Assembly (NCBI RefSeq): GCF_040954835.1
Contig: NC_090709.1
Location: 46,074,490-46,138,489 of the forward strand
Direction of reading: 5' to 3'
DNA: 64,000 bases
DNA from: Lepisosteus oculatus
Taxonomy: Eukaryota; Chordata; Actinopteri; Semionotiformes; Lepisosteidae
Position 1 is the first letter of the stretch. The number at the start of each line of letters is the position of its first letter. This document shows, piece by piece, positions 20,880 through 32,431 of this stretch. The position numbers and the translations under genes are program-made. Under the pieces are notes generated by a model. The model was given only the letters and a program-made list of their open reading frames with translations, was not told the DNA's origin and made no database searches.

Positions 20880-22303
20880 TGTAGATTAAGCCGGCCCAGG
20901 GACGCCAAATATGTAATCATAGTGGCTCTCTGAAGGCACCAGTTCTGTAGGGTTTGGGCATTTACTGAGACAATTATTAATTGTAGCAGTAAATCACAAA
21001 GTTGATTCTTTTGGTGGCTTTAGAATCCAACCATGCGACATAACTCAAACAACGCGCACACACAGGTACTAACACACGAGGATACATTTATTAATACATA
21101 GAATATGCATGTAAACCTAACAGATCTTATCGAGAGGGTTATCAGAATACAAAAGGTATATATTCAATCAGTTACAAAGTGTTACACATATCAAGAGGAC
21201 ATACGTTCAGTATATCATTCATTAAGACCGTTTCGTAAAGTGAACTTGGTTACAACTTCTACATTAGATACTCAAACAAGTACATAACTCTTAGGAATTA
21301 AATTGATATCAGCTGTAATGCATTGAAGTTGAATACTCATCCAATCTTTGGGGATTCAGATCTCCTGCGGGTACAAAGAAACAGTTGCAGGCTGTTGCTG
21401 TCCAATCCGCGCTCTCTGGCTCCGTGCCAGGCTGTGCTGTGCGGATTGCGACGGTGCGCTGCTGATGCTCACTGACCGGCTAGTTAGTGTTGGCTTTAAC
21501 TAGCAAAGTTTGTGCACAGGAGAAAAGATGACTGTGGGTCCCAGCAAGTTAGGAAGAGGACCGGTTCGTTCCTGATGAAGAGCTAGTTCTGAATAGTAAT
21601 TCAGCTGTCTACAGTTCCGGCCTGTTCACGAGGCCTGCTGCTGGTTACTCTCTGGCAACCTCCACTCTAGACTCTTAGAACAAAGGAAAGTTCTGGCGCT
21701 CGGACACACTGGCCGTTCCGTGGTTGTCCGGGCTGAGTCTCAGGATGGTCAGGAGGCGCGCTGCGAGAATGTCCTGCCCTTGGGAGCCTTCTGCTCCTGG
21801 GCCGTCCTGCCCTGGAATTCTCCTTTGAATTCCCTTTAGAATTGTTGAATCTGAATCTGAATCTGAATTTGAATCTCGTTGAATCTGAATCTGAATCTCT
21901 CAGGCTCTCTGTGTTGCCTGTTTTTACCTGGAGGAACTTCAGCTCATTGATTGGCTGAAAGTTCCATGGGCATCAGAGTCCCACGTGGGTTACTCGGCCC
22001 TACCGGTCCCTGATTGGTTGATCAAGGTGAGATATGAGTCACTTACTCCTGACACTTAGTAATGCAGTCCAGATGTCCAACTGGCACTCCCTAAACAGAT
22101 AGGGGCCAATGGATGACCATTGATCATGATAGCCAGGCTTAGCTAAGTGCATCCCCCTGTGGGAGCTGTCCTTATCAAAAGAAAACATCTTGCATGAATG
22201 GTTTCTCTGTGGCTGCACCACAGAGATGAACAGAGAAATGGGGCCTCATTTGGGAAGCTCAGAAACACTTAATTCTGCACTATTATTAAGCCTCGCCGCT
22301 ACA
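20880..22303 (-). repeat. 3' LTR of the fossil element
   Basis: It begins TGTAG and ends CTACA on the plus strand, about 1,424 bases. It contains a short GAATCT-repeat stretch near 21845-21897 and, at its outer end (20895-20906), a copy of the tRNA-Asn-type primer-binding core CCCAGGGACGCC. The left flank (CGCAT) does not match the right flank of the element. Confidence 0.88.
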
Positions 22304-22875
22304 TATCCCCCTTTTTGAAGGTCACAAGGTCCTGAGGCATTGTTGCCTTCAAAACAAAACAGAGTTAAGTGATGTCCCTTGCCATTAGAACATTAACCTT
22401 AAATGTCTACATTACTCCTCGAGAATTCATACCGGAACCAGCATTGGATACAAACAGGATGAATAACATCTGGAGTATGTATAAACACGGTAGGAGACAT
22501 TATCTCAGTCTAGGAACTACACATCAGGAAGTTCACTGTCAGTCATGATCCACCTACTCGGCAGTAGTTTTACAACAACAACAGTTCCTGTTCCTAGCCC
22601 CCCGATAAACCACAACACCTGTGTTGGGTGTCTGCAAACTAACTACCTGTACCTCTTCAGGGCTTACTGTTTCTTGGATTTCTATCCAATTCAATAGTGT
22701 GGCACCTGAAGGCATCCACGACCTCAAGTTTGGTCTTAAATTGTCTGGTTCCAGACCGTACAGTATTAAGTCACCAAGCTGTACTATGGCCTCCTCGGGA
22801 ACTTACAGGAAAACTATTGGTTAGGTAGCTGCATTGTGGTAGCTGTATCATACCTGTCACAAGTCACAGTGTCTG

Positions 22876-23844
22876 TTAAATGTGGTGTGCTGACCAGCCA
22901 TTTACTTCCCACCTGCTCTTCATGGGGTTCATTAACCTCCCTCTGCCCATTAGTAGCTTCACACCCTTCATTGGTGAATCGTTTAGACACAGCCAATGGA
23001 TAGCTTTGGTAGCCATACCCATCTCAAGATTTGGAACCGAATTCAATCTTGGTTTGCCTTCTGGGTGAGCTATGAGCGATGGGGTTAATGTCACATACTC
23101 CTCTACTGAGAAGAGTGGAATCAAGTGGGTTGGGAATTGTGCCATGGCTAGACTGGCTACAGTGGCACTAAGCTCCCTTAACAGGTCTTGTGTCAACATT
23201 CTGGCCTGTTGCACACAAGCATAAACCCACTGTATAACACCAACAATCATGTCCACTGGTTGGGGAATAAGGTTTAACCCTGTTGCATAGGAAGTTGCCT
23301 GTAGGGTTTCCCCTAAGCTTTCCAACTTTTGCTGCTGTTGATACAGTCTGTCACTACCCTCTGGCATCTCTGACACCAGCCTTCTTGGGGTAGTCAGGGT
23401 GAGAGTGCCAGTAGCACACAAACCTACCAGAAATAGCAAATGCACAACAGTGGTGGCAGCAATCAGTCCTCCCAAAAGTTTTTTCGGGTGGCTGATCCCA
23501 GTCATCTCCTTCTGAGTGACTGTTGCCTTTCTAAGCTGGCGCAGCATGTACATGGTGTCTTTCTCAGTATGCCCTGTGGCATCTTGGGCACCAACATCCT
23601 GGAAATCTGGGGAGATTTGACGCAGCGGCTGATGATGCTCCTCCGTTTCCAGGGCATCTGCTTTTTCGATTTGTTCATGCCTGTGCTCTAGGAACCCTGC
23701 AAGGGGCGGTGCAGCGGTGGAGCATGCCTGACCCTCGGCTGAGTGGTCATCTGGAGCACCCGAGTGATCTGGGACTGTTACCCCATTCTCACTGTTCAGG
23801 TCCACCCTGCACACTTCCTGATTGAGGAATCCCTCTATCGGCAT
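22876..23844 (-). pseudogene. Env-like frame of the fossil element
   Basis: A frame of 322 residues at the position of env, just upstream of the polypurine tract. It has an acidic N-terminal third, one strong membrane segment at about residues 125-150 (GLIAATTVVHLLFLVGLCAT), a Gln-rich helical stretch after it, and a further hydrophobic patch. The order suggests a type-II-like envelope leader or Env piece, but I recognise no named Env family, so the call rests mainly on position and the membrane segment. It is kept here as a fossil part. Confidence 0.45.
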
Positions 23845-23856
23845 GTTTACAATCGT

Positions 23857-24852
23857 TCACTGGGGGTAGGTGTTGGACACCTGCTCGCTCCCCCCTTCCC
23901 TCGCTAGGGGTTCAGGGAGCTGCCCCAGCACTGGGATAGCTAGTTCACTGTCTTTGAACTCACTATCACTCACCAGGCCCATGTCAGTGCAGGCGGGGAT
24001 TCTGACACCTCTCTTTGCGATGTCCTGCACTGGCAGGCGGGTGACTTTACCATCCAGCTCCAGTCTGGCTGAACCACTGTTGGTCAGACTCAGACTGACA
24101 GACTGAGCTGGTGGCTGTAAGAAAACCGGCTCGGCTTTCATTCCCTGTCCCTTCTGGGGGACTGGGTGTGTTGGCAACCCTGACGTTGAGGCAGGAACAA
24201 TCAAGTCAGTCTCACTCACTACCTGGTAGTTGTGAGAAATAATGTTACCTGACTGCAGGTTCCCTGGGTCAAAGCAGAGGGAATCGGCATCTGGGATCAG
24301 GTGTGTCCACAGCGCAGTAGTCTCAGCGTCGAGCTGGACCTCCTGTCTAACCTGTGAATGTTGCACCAGGGGCACCTGGCGGTGGCCCTGTGACAGCTGC
24401 TCAAGCAGATCCTCACTAATAGAGGACCTCTCAGGGCTAAGGGTGAGGGCTACATCACCAACCTGCTCTCCTGCCATCTGGATCCCTTCCACCACTGCGG
24501 GGTGGTGGTCCTGACCCCTCTTGGGTGCCAGGGTGTACAGGGAAAGCTCCTTTTCATCGCCAGGTGGGGAGATCTGCTTAGGGATGTAAAAGGGGTGTGC
24601 TTTACCTGGTGGATCAGGCGGCTGCTCGGAGCAGCGCTCCTGTGGCAGGGAGGCTGTTGGGACCTCAGCCGGGACACGACTTCCCTGTATATCTGGGGAA
24701 CAAGGAAATATTTTTATTTCTTGTCCAGAGGGAACAGAAGGAATCTCCGCATAGGCTTCTGTGTTCGGTGGGCACTGTGTGAGCACAGTCTGCCTCTTGG
24801 CCCCCCTTTCCTTCTGTACAGAAGGCTTAGGAGCCTTGACCTGTTTCCACAC
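23857..24852 (-). pseudogene. proline-rich middle frame of the fossil element
   Basis: A frame of 331 residues between the Gag-like and Env-like frames. It is rich in Pro, Gln, Ser and Glu, with no zinc knuckle, protease, RT or integrase motif that I can see. It may be the tail of Gag or a spacer from an accessory region. The function is unknown. Confidence 0.4.
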
Positions 24853-24861
24853 CTTGCCTTT

Positions 24862-26118
24862 CTAGTGATTCACCAAAGGTTCCTCTCTGAGTCGCATGCC
24901 CTTTCCTTTTTCTACCCGTTTGAGCTTGCCGTGTGACATCAAACACCTCTCAACCTCAGTGTCAATCAGTGTCTCACTGGGTAAGACATCTCCCATGGCA
25001 GCCTTGAAGTAAAAGCTTCTTGCTTTTCCTCTGCGTTTTATTGCCTGCTCTGTGACTTCAGGGGTGGAGTCAGCACTCACTTGGGAGTGGCTGAATTCCT
25101 CCAGGCAGGAACCCTTCCGCTCAATCAGATAGACTGAGGGAGGGAGAGGGGGCGGGTCTCCACCTCCTCCAGTGGAGAGTATCAGCTCATTCACGCTTCC
25201 GGCAGCCTTGGGGAGCGGTTGTCCCTGTCCAAATAAAGCTTGTTCAAGCCTGGCCAGGCGGGCGGCTACTGAATCCTTTTGTTCAGCTTTTTCTAGCCCT
25301 TTCCCTCCCCCGGCGTTCTCATGGCACTTAGGACGCTGGGTGCGGTCCTGTGTGAGTGCTTTGGAACGGGGCTTAGCCAGCTCAGGAGCCTGTGCTCCTT
25401 CGAGCAGGGGGGAATTAACCCTGCTGGCTCTGACGGCGAACACAGTCGCTTTAGCAGCTTTTTGCTCAGAGCGACTTTGGACATCATACTCCCAGGCTTT
25501 CTGCACGAATCTCTTGATATCAGTCATTTTCATGGTCTGTGCATCTGTATGCATTAAGATCATCTTTCTGACTGACGGGTGGAGATTCGCAATGAATAAA
25601 CCCTTGAAATGTGTGTTCTCTTCACAACCCTCATCATTTCGCCCTGCAAAATAAGTTCGTCTAAGTCTCTCGTAATATTCGCGAGGGGACTCTGCTCTCT
25701 CGTGCTTAATGTTAAGAGCGGCGGCTATCGCAGCGGTCGGGTCAATAAACGCACTGTATTCTTCGATAAGTGCTTGACAAAGCTGCTCAAAATCATTACA
25801 GACTTCTTTCATCTGCCTAGCCATCCACTCATGTACAGCTCTGCTGGTAGTTTTTCTAACCAGAAACACTTTCTCCTGTTCTGTGGCGTTTGGCAGGTAC
25901 TGCAGGTTATACCTGAGGTCTTGAATATAACTCTCGATATTATTCTCTGACACTGCGGGGTCAAATCTCTCTATGTCCTTCGCTAGCTCTCTCAGAGAAT
26001 GGAGATTTATTCTCCTAGCTTCTCCGCTGACGGAGATATGGAAGAGATCGTGGTCAGACCTGTCGCTGCTAGAGAGAGTGCTTAATAGCGACTCGAATTC
26101 AGACCTTTTAGCAACCAT
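24862..26118 (-). pseudogene. Gag-like (capsid) frame of the fossil element
   Basis: A frame of 418 residues directly after the leader. The first 260 residues look like a helical retroelement Gag with a capsid core: a helix pair around [35 protein letters not shown], a stretch like the major homology region ([16 protein letters not shown]), then [16 protein letters not shown]. The C-terminal part is basic and proline-rich and has no CCHC knuckle. This is the best-kept part of the fossil. Confidence 0.7.
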
Positions 26119-26361
26119 CGTTAAACTTAAAGAGTATTACTTTTAAGTACGAAATCACAGTTTTACCACAGAAAACCACAAGATCAAGTATGCAATCAAC
26201 CCGGTAGATCGCAAAAGATCACAAAACAATCAAGCACTGCTTAAAGAGCAAGGGGAACTTTTTTTCTTTCGGCTTTCAGCACACTGTATTGTCGTGTATG
26301 AAACCCGCTGCGTTTTATATTGAATTATTCCGCTTGGTTGACTCATTTCAGTCTTGCCACA

Positions 26362-26447
26362 CCCACCCAGGGACGCCAAATAATGTAGATTAAACCGACC
26401 TAGGGACGCCAAATAATGTAGGGAAAACCGGTTCAGGGACGCCAAAT
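26362..26447 (-). repeat. three tandem primer-binding-like repeats
   Basis: A unit of about 33 bases carrying CAGGGACGCCAAATA or CTAGGGACGCCA occurs three times at the junction of the 5' LTR and the interior (cores near 26366-26378, 26399-26411 and 26432-26443). The innermost copy extends to a 17-base match with the tRNA-Asn 3' end plus CCA (CCCACCCAGGGACGCCA). Confidence 0.75.
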
Positions 26448-27800
26448 ATGTAATCATAGTGGCTCTCTGAAGGCACCAGTTCTGTAGGGTTTGGGCATTT
26501 ACTGAGACAATTATTAATAGTAGCAGTAAATCACAAAGTTGATTCTTTTGATGGCTTTAGAGTCCAACCATGCGACATAACTCAAACAACGCGCACACAC
26601 AGGTACTAATACACGAGGATACATTTATTAATACATAGAATATGCATGTAAACCTAACAGATCTTATTGAGAGGGTTATCAGAATACAAAAGGTATATAT
26701 TCAATCAGTTACAAAGTGTTACATATATCAAGAGGACATACGTTCAGTATATCATTCATTTAGACCGTTTCGTAAAGTGAACTTGGTTACAACTTCTACA
26801 TTAGATACTCAAACAAGTACATAACTCTTAGGAATTAAATTGATATCAACTGGTTGGGATAACAATTGAATTCTCGAGCTGTAATGCATTGAAGTTGAAT
26901 ACTCATCCAATCTTTGGGGATTCAGATCTCCTGCGGGCACAAAGAAACAGTTGCAGGCTGTTGCTGTCCAATCCGCGCTCTCTGGCTCCGTGCCAGGCTG
27001 TGCTGTGCGGCTTGTGATGGTGTGCTGCTGATGCTCACTGTTGGCTTTAACTAGCAAAGTTTGTGCACAGGAGAAAAGATGACTGTGGGTCCCAGCAAGT
27101 CAGGAAGAGGACCGGTTCATTCCTGGTGAAGAGCTAGTTCTGAATAGTGATTCAGCTGTCCACAGTTCCGACCTGTTCACGAGGCCTGCTGCTGGTTACT
27201 CTCTGGCAACCTCCACTCTACACTCTTAGAACAAAGGAAAGTTCTGGCACTCGGACACACTGGCCGTTCCGTGGTAGTCCGGGCTGAGTCTCAGGATGGT
27301 CAGGAGGCGCGCTGTGAGAATGTCCTGCCCTTGGGATTCTCCTTTGAATTCCCTTTAGAATTGTTGAATCTGAATCTGAATCTGAATCTGAATCTCTCAG
27401 GCTCTCTGTGCTGCCTGTTTTTACCTGGAGGAATTTAAGCTCATTGATTGGCTGAAAGTTCCATGGGCATCAGAGTCCCACGTGGGTTACTCGGCCCTAC
27501 CAGTCCCTGATTGGTTGATCAAGGTGAGATATGAGTCACTTACTCCTGACACTTAGTAATGCAGTCCAGATGTCCAACTGGCACTCCCTAAACAGATAGG
27601 CGCCAATGGATGACCATTGATCATGATAGCCAGGCTTAGCTAAGTGCATCCCCCTGTGGGAGCTGTCCTTATCAAAAGAAAACATCTTGCATGAATAGTT
27701 TCTCTGTGGCTGCACCACAGAGATGAACAGAGAAATGGGGCCTCATTTGGGAAGGCTCAGAACACTTAATTCTGCCTTATTATTAAGCCTCGCCGCTACA
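26417..27800 (-). repeat. 5' LTR of the fossil element
   Basis: About 1,384 bases, ending CGCCGCTACA at 27800. It is the close partner of 20880-22303. If a preceding TGTAG at 26384 is taken as the edge, the LTR is 33 bases longer. The outer edge abuts a tRNA-like monomer array directly. Confidence 0.85.
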
Positions 27801-29835
27801 GTGGGTTCAAATCCCACCTTAGACCAGTGGTTTCTTTTCAATTACATTATTAATAAGAGTAACACACTGAGAAGTAAAGAGAATGGGTCTGCGAGTGTAT
27901 GTCTTTGTAGAGTAGAGGCTAGGACTTTGGGCTTGTGGCTGAGTGGGTGTGGGCTCAAATCCTGGCTGTGGTTGCATGTTGTTTGTCAGTATAATTCTTA
28001 GCAACAGTAACACACTGCTAAGTGAACAGATAGGGGTTGAGCTTTATGGCCCAGCGGTTAAGAATCTGTGCTTGTGGCTGACTGGTTGTAAGGAGGAGAG
28101 AGTGAGCAGGTACCAGGGACAGAGCAGAGTAACTGGATGAGCCCAGGGTGAGGGGCTCTGGGGTTTACCTTTTACTGAAAATGTTCAAAAACTATCAAGA
28201 TTTTCAGAAAAAGGTAAACCCCAGAGCCCCTCACCCTGGGCTCATCAGTTACTCTGCTCTGTCCCTGGTACCTGCTCACTCTCTCCTCTTTACCCAGTTA
28301 CCTGCCCCTGCCACTGTCACAGTTCACTCCTGAGCTCAGCACCCAGCCTGGTCTTGAACCTGGGAGAACAGTCTCTTACCCTCTCTTCTATTGATCCCCC
28401 CACCCACTCTTACAGTTCCCCTGACTTATCAGCACCTTTCTGTCAAGAAGGACTAAACTACAAGCACACCTGTCTCAGCAGGATTGGAACCCACAACCAC
28501 CAGACTGTGAGCCCATAGCCTCAAAGTCCACACTACAGAGGTACATACTCACAGCTCCACTCTCTTCTCACTTATCAGTGTGTTGATGTTTCAGGAAGAA
28601 TTAAACTGAAAACAGACCACAGGTCTCACAGAAGGTTTGAACCCTCAACCAGTCAGCCATAAGCCCAGTCTTACTCTACAAAGGCACCCGCACATAGACC
28701 CACTCTCTTTATCGTATCAGTGTGTTGTTTTTATTAAGAATTTAATTGAAAAGAAACCCCTGGTCTAAGGCAAGATTTGAACCCACACTCCCAGAGTTAC
28801 AGGCCCACAACCTTTAATAACCCTCTATCGGGCCATACCACCTCACTCCCAATCTCTTTCCTTATCAATGTGTCCCTCTCTGTGAGAATATAACTGTAAA
28901 GTAAACCAGGGGTGCAAAGCAGGACTTGAACCCACAATCCTTGAAAGCAGCCTCACACTCTTCACCACCACACCACAGGGCCAGACAACCATCAACCCAC
29001 TTGCTTCACTTTTCAATGTGTTCCTCTAAGCACGAATGGAATTAAAATGACTCATTAAGGATCCATACCCACACCCAACAGGTCATGAGCCTAGAGACTT
29101 AGCCCTCTCTTCTATAGAGTCATACAGCCCCCACCCCCATGACATTTAAGTAAGAATTAAAGTGGAACCAAAGCAGGAATCACAGCCAGGATTTGAATCC
29201 ACAACCATCCCTCCCTGAGCTTAGGGCCGTAACCACTATCTTAAAGGGCTGCATAGCCACCACCCCCGATCTCTTTATTTATCAGCGTGTTGATGTCTGT
29301 GAGAATTAAAGTGAAAAGGAACACGTGGTATTCAAGCTGGATTCAAACCTCCAACCGTTTAGCCAACAGCATGGAGTTTTAACCACAACTCTATAGGGCC
29401 ACGTGCATCCCAATCCCCTCTTTTTATTTATCAGTGTGTTCATGTCAGGACACATTAAACATAGACCAAAATCCACCCATGATTCAAACCCAGAACAATC
29501 CAGCCATAGGTCCAGAACCTTAGGCATTACTCTATAGTGCCATGCACCCTGATCACCTATCGCTTTATGGATCAACGTGTTAGTACACCTGAGCTTGAAA
29601 GCAAAGCTCACATAACTCCCAGCCTTTGAACCCCTGATGCATCAGCTAAGAGTGTAGATCCCTCCCTACACACTACTCTATAGGACAGCAAACAAAGCAC
29701 CCGACCTTTATTGACTCATGTGTGAATGTCAAGTAAGAATGGAAACTAAACCTCCTCTATCACCAAGGACTGGAACCCACAGCTCCCAGGCTACAAGTCA
29801 AGAGCTCTTCCCAATGAGCCCCAGTGTCTTCTTGG
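27801..29835. repeat. tandem array of ~145-bp degenerate tRNA-like monomers
   Basis: Box B-like motifs (GGATTTGAACCCAC on the plus strand and variants) recur at about 28352, 28480, 28634, 28774, 28922, 29062, 29188, 29338, 29480, 29622 and 29768, a period near 145 bases. Each is preceded by a second conserved half (TATCAGTGTGTTGATGTC, then GAATTAAA). Read on the minus strand each monomer resembles a worn tRNA. The last keeps an AGCTCATTGGGAAGAGCTC-like D arm and a CTTGTA anticodon loop as in tRNA-Thr-TGT. Left of the hairpin at 28091-28290 the units (27801, 27944, about 28088) run in the opposite direction. The left edge is cut by the LTR element. Confidence 0.75.
28091..28290. repeat. long near-perfect inverted repeat (hairpin)
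   Basis: Arms of about 83 bases (28091-28173 and 28207-28290) are complementary with about one mismatch and a one-base indel by eye. The pairing continues inward (CTGAAAAT with ATTTTCAG), leaving a loop of about 17 bases. It lies at the point where the tRNA-like array changes direction. Confidence 0.9.
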
Positions 29836-30269
29836 TCTCTCATCCAACATGTCAGCGGTAATTTATATTAAATATATCTCTCATATCTCTTCTTTTTTTC
29901 TGCGGCGGTTATGTGGCTGAATATCGGGGGGTGTAACTCTAACATTAATAAAGGAATCCTTGATGGATCTGTAAGCCATCGACAACAGAATAACTCAAAT
30001 CGACCTGTGTTCGCCTTGAGCAACGACAGACCCATCTCCAGCGCCGTTTTGCTTGAGCTCGGTGCGACTCACACCGCCCCGCTCCTCTTTATCGTTTTCA
30101 TCCTAAATCTCTCCTGCGGTCAAAACCCTCGTGTCTTCTGATGTCGGACGTTTTCTCCGTGCGGCCCGGCGCCGCTTGCTACCGGCGACTGGCGCCCTGC
30201 GAGACCTGACAGGAGAGAGGCCACAGACCCGCGGCACAGGAGGAGGGGGACTCGGTTTCGCGAACGCGG

Positions 30270-30500
30270 CGTTCTGATTGGACGAACTCACGTGGCTAAT
30301 TATACCCGCTGTTCCTATTGGACGGCTCAGCCAATTCACCCACACAACCGCCCCTATTTAAATAAAAGAAATGGACCAATAGGAGAGTCGGTCAGCCCCC
30401 CGCAGCCACACCCCCCTCAGAGCGCTGCTCTTGTGACATCAGTACTCTCGCAGCCAGAGAGGAGCTGAGCTCTGCTCCTACAAATGTTCACATGCAGATA
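30270..30500. promoter_or_regulatory. CCAAT-box cluster with TATA-like element
   Basis: Four CCAAT/ATTGG boxes lie within about 105 bases (CTGATTGGACG near 30274, CTATTGGACGG near 30316, AGCCAATTCAC near 30328, GACCAATAGG near 30375), with a TTTAAATAAAAG stretch near 30356. Clustered CCAAT boxes are common in histone and other cell-cycle promoters. No matching coding frame follows on either side. Confidence 0.35.
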
Positions 30501-31890
30501 ATTTGCTGTCCAACCTCGACGCGCCAGATTTAATAAAAAAAAAACATTCTAGATCGAGACCTAGTGATCAGGCGTTAGAAACGCAATGAGGAGCCCAGAG
30601 AATCATGCAGAACCCATTACCAGTCCAGTGACGACTGACTGGTACCCCGAGTCCCGCTCTCTCCAGACAGCCTGTCCCGAACTGGGTCCTCTTACGGCTG
30701 TGACGGCTCAGAAAATGAGCTTCTGCGGGTTTCAGACCGGACTGGCGTCACGAAGCTGCTTGCGGGACTGATTCGGGTGAACAAGCGGGTTCAGGAGAAT
30801 AACTGCATTGACACTATCCCGGAACTCGGCCCTGAGTCACTGTTAGTGTTAATACACAGCCGCTCTTCGCGAAATAAATAAGATCTAACTCAGTCTAGGA
30901 AACTTTTCGCATTAAACCACAAGAGGGCACCACAGGTGCAAAAGCAGACTAGTCTTCCCAATGACTGCATTTTCTATCGCAAAGACATTCTTATGCAGTA
31001 TGTGCAACCCGGAAAAATACGTTTTTCAAAACATAAATTCATTAAAAAAATAACAGGCGGGAATGGAAAAGGCATATACAACATGAGACACTTTCAAGAG
31101 TGAAATGATTTACTCTCAAGTACAAATTGTGCACATTTTACAAATAAAGTTACATAAAAAACATTGGAGGCCCGGACATTTTCGCGATCCTTATCGACAA
31201 TTGTTCTTAGCGCTACAAGAATGGATACAAATTAGATTAGGAATCTGGGCTGCTTGGCTGTTTGTAGCTACTTGATCCAAGAGTCTCATTTTCAACCCCG
31301 ATTCTAGTCCATTCTTGTGTTCATTTACTCAGAGCTTCATGGTTTGTAGGCTGATGACTACCAGGAACTCTGAAGGGCAAAAAAATATATTTCTAGCTGC
31401 TTATGAAGAGTCCCATTCTTCCAAAAATATAATATAGACAATCATATTGTGTTTCGATAGAAATCTGCTCTGAGATTTTGTTTATATTTAATTTAAGTAC
31501 ATTACATAGGAACCAAATAAAAAGTTTTTAAAAATGAGGCACAAGATAAAATAGTTCAATGGAATGTAATTTATTGCGGTTGTGCTCTGACATAGGCTGC
31601 TATAAAGGCAGTGACTCTGACAGAGTATTTATCAACTATTATTAATTATATAATAATAGTAATTATATTACACATAAGTAATTAATGGATCCTACAGGAC
31701 GTCTGATTATTGTTAATGCTCAGTGAGAGTGTGGATTTGGTCTTGGAGAGTAGGAATCCAAAGTCAGCAAAGCGATATTACTAATTGATTTAATCTTCAA
31801 AAGTAACATTTCTGTTAACAGCTTCTAGTCGGACTGCATTACAAAAACATTGCAGGTCTCATAGTCTGCCACAACCCCAGAGGACAGAGA
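30500..31890. other. intergenic, no gene seen
   Basis: AT-rich from about 30880 on. Frames are short and unlike any protein I know. Confidence 0.5.
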
Positions 31891-31895
31891 AGGCA

Positions 31896-32150
31896 GTTGG
31901 GTGGCTCTGTGGCTGGAAGAGTTTGCCAGTTCAAATTCCGTGGCCGGCAGAGGAATCCTACTCCGTTGGGGTCCCTGAGCAAGGCCCTTAACCCCAGATG
32001 CTCCAAGTGCGCTGTACAATGGTTGACACTGCGCTCTGACCCCAAACGTCTCTCCCTGTCTGTGTGTCTCATGGAGAGCAAGCTGGGGTCTGTGAAAAGA
32101 CAAATCCCTAATGCAAGAGATTGTGTATGGCCAATAAATTGATCTCTAAA
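31896..32150 (+). mobile_element. tRNA-headed SINE (family 1)
   Basis: The tRNA-like head has box A TGGCTCTGTGGCTGG and box B AGTTCAAATTCC. The body carries GGGTCCCTGAGCAAGGCC and CTTAACCCC, and the tail is GGCCAATAAATTGATCT. The same element lies reversed at 53540-53795, which fixes the ends. The 280 bases between its end and the receptor stop codon hold nothing recognisable. Confidence 0.8.
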
Positions 32151-32431
32151 ACTAAAGGCTAACTCACTCAAAGCTTTTAAAGTAATGGTTTTTAGTACTT
32201 CAAAGTTTTTTTTTTAACATTCATCCCTGAGAATGAAAATGTTTCGAATCTGTGACTGTTAGCTCCAAGATGGCTCCCTCCCCAGTAACAGCAACTTTGA
32301 TCTTAATATCTAATCTAAAGCCTATAATCTTTGTCTGCAATAGAAAAACGACAGGTTTCGAAACCATTCAGAGCTCTGGAAATCAGCAAAGCTGATACTG
32401 ATCTGTAAAATACTGATCTACAGCACTGCCT

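Larger units (their letters stand above)
20880..27800 (-). mobile_element. fossil LTR retroelement (retrovirus-like), pol missing
   Basis: Two LTRs of about 1.4 kb (20880-22303 and 26417-27800) flank 4.1 kb. Read on the minus strand the order is LTR, a primer-binding site matching the 3' end of tRNA-Asn (26362-26378), a Gag-like frame, a proline-rich frame, an Env-like frame with a membrane segment, a polypurine tract (near 22304-22318), LTR. No reverse transcriptase, RNase H or integrase motif is visible, and the inside is too short to hold a pol gene, so the copy is broken by at least one large loss and could not move alone. The LTRs differ by a few percent by eye, which suggests a fairly young fossil (millions of years). 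A solo LTR of the same family lies at 59633-61091. Confidence 0.85.

Noticed and set aside
27801-29835. CRISPR-like array
   Set aside because: The regular spacing suggested it, but the units are long, diverged and tRNA-like, and this is a vertebrate genome.
30103-30345. Minus-strand frame in the CCAAT cluster
   Set aside because: GC-rich promoter-like DNA often has open frames; the peptide is Arg/Pro/Ser-rich without a domain.
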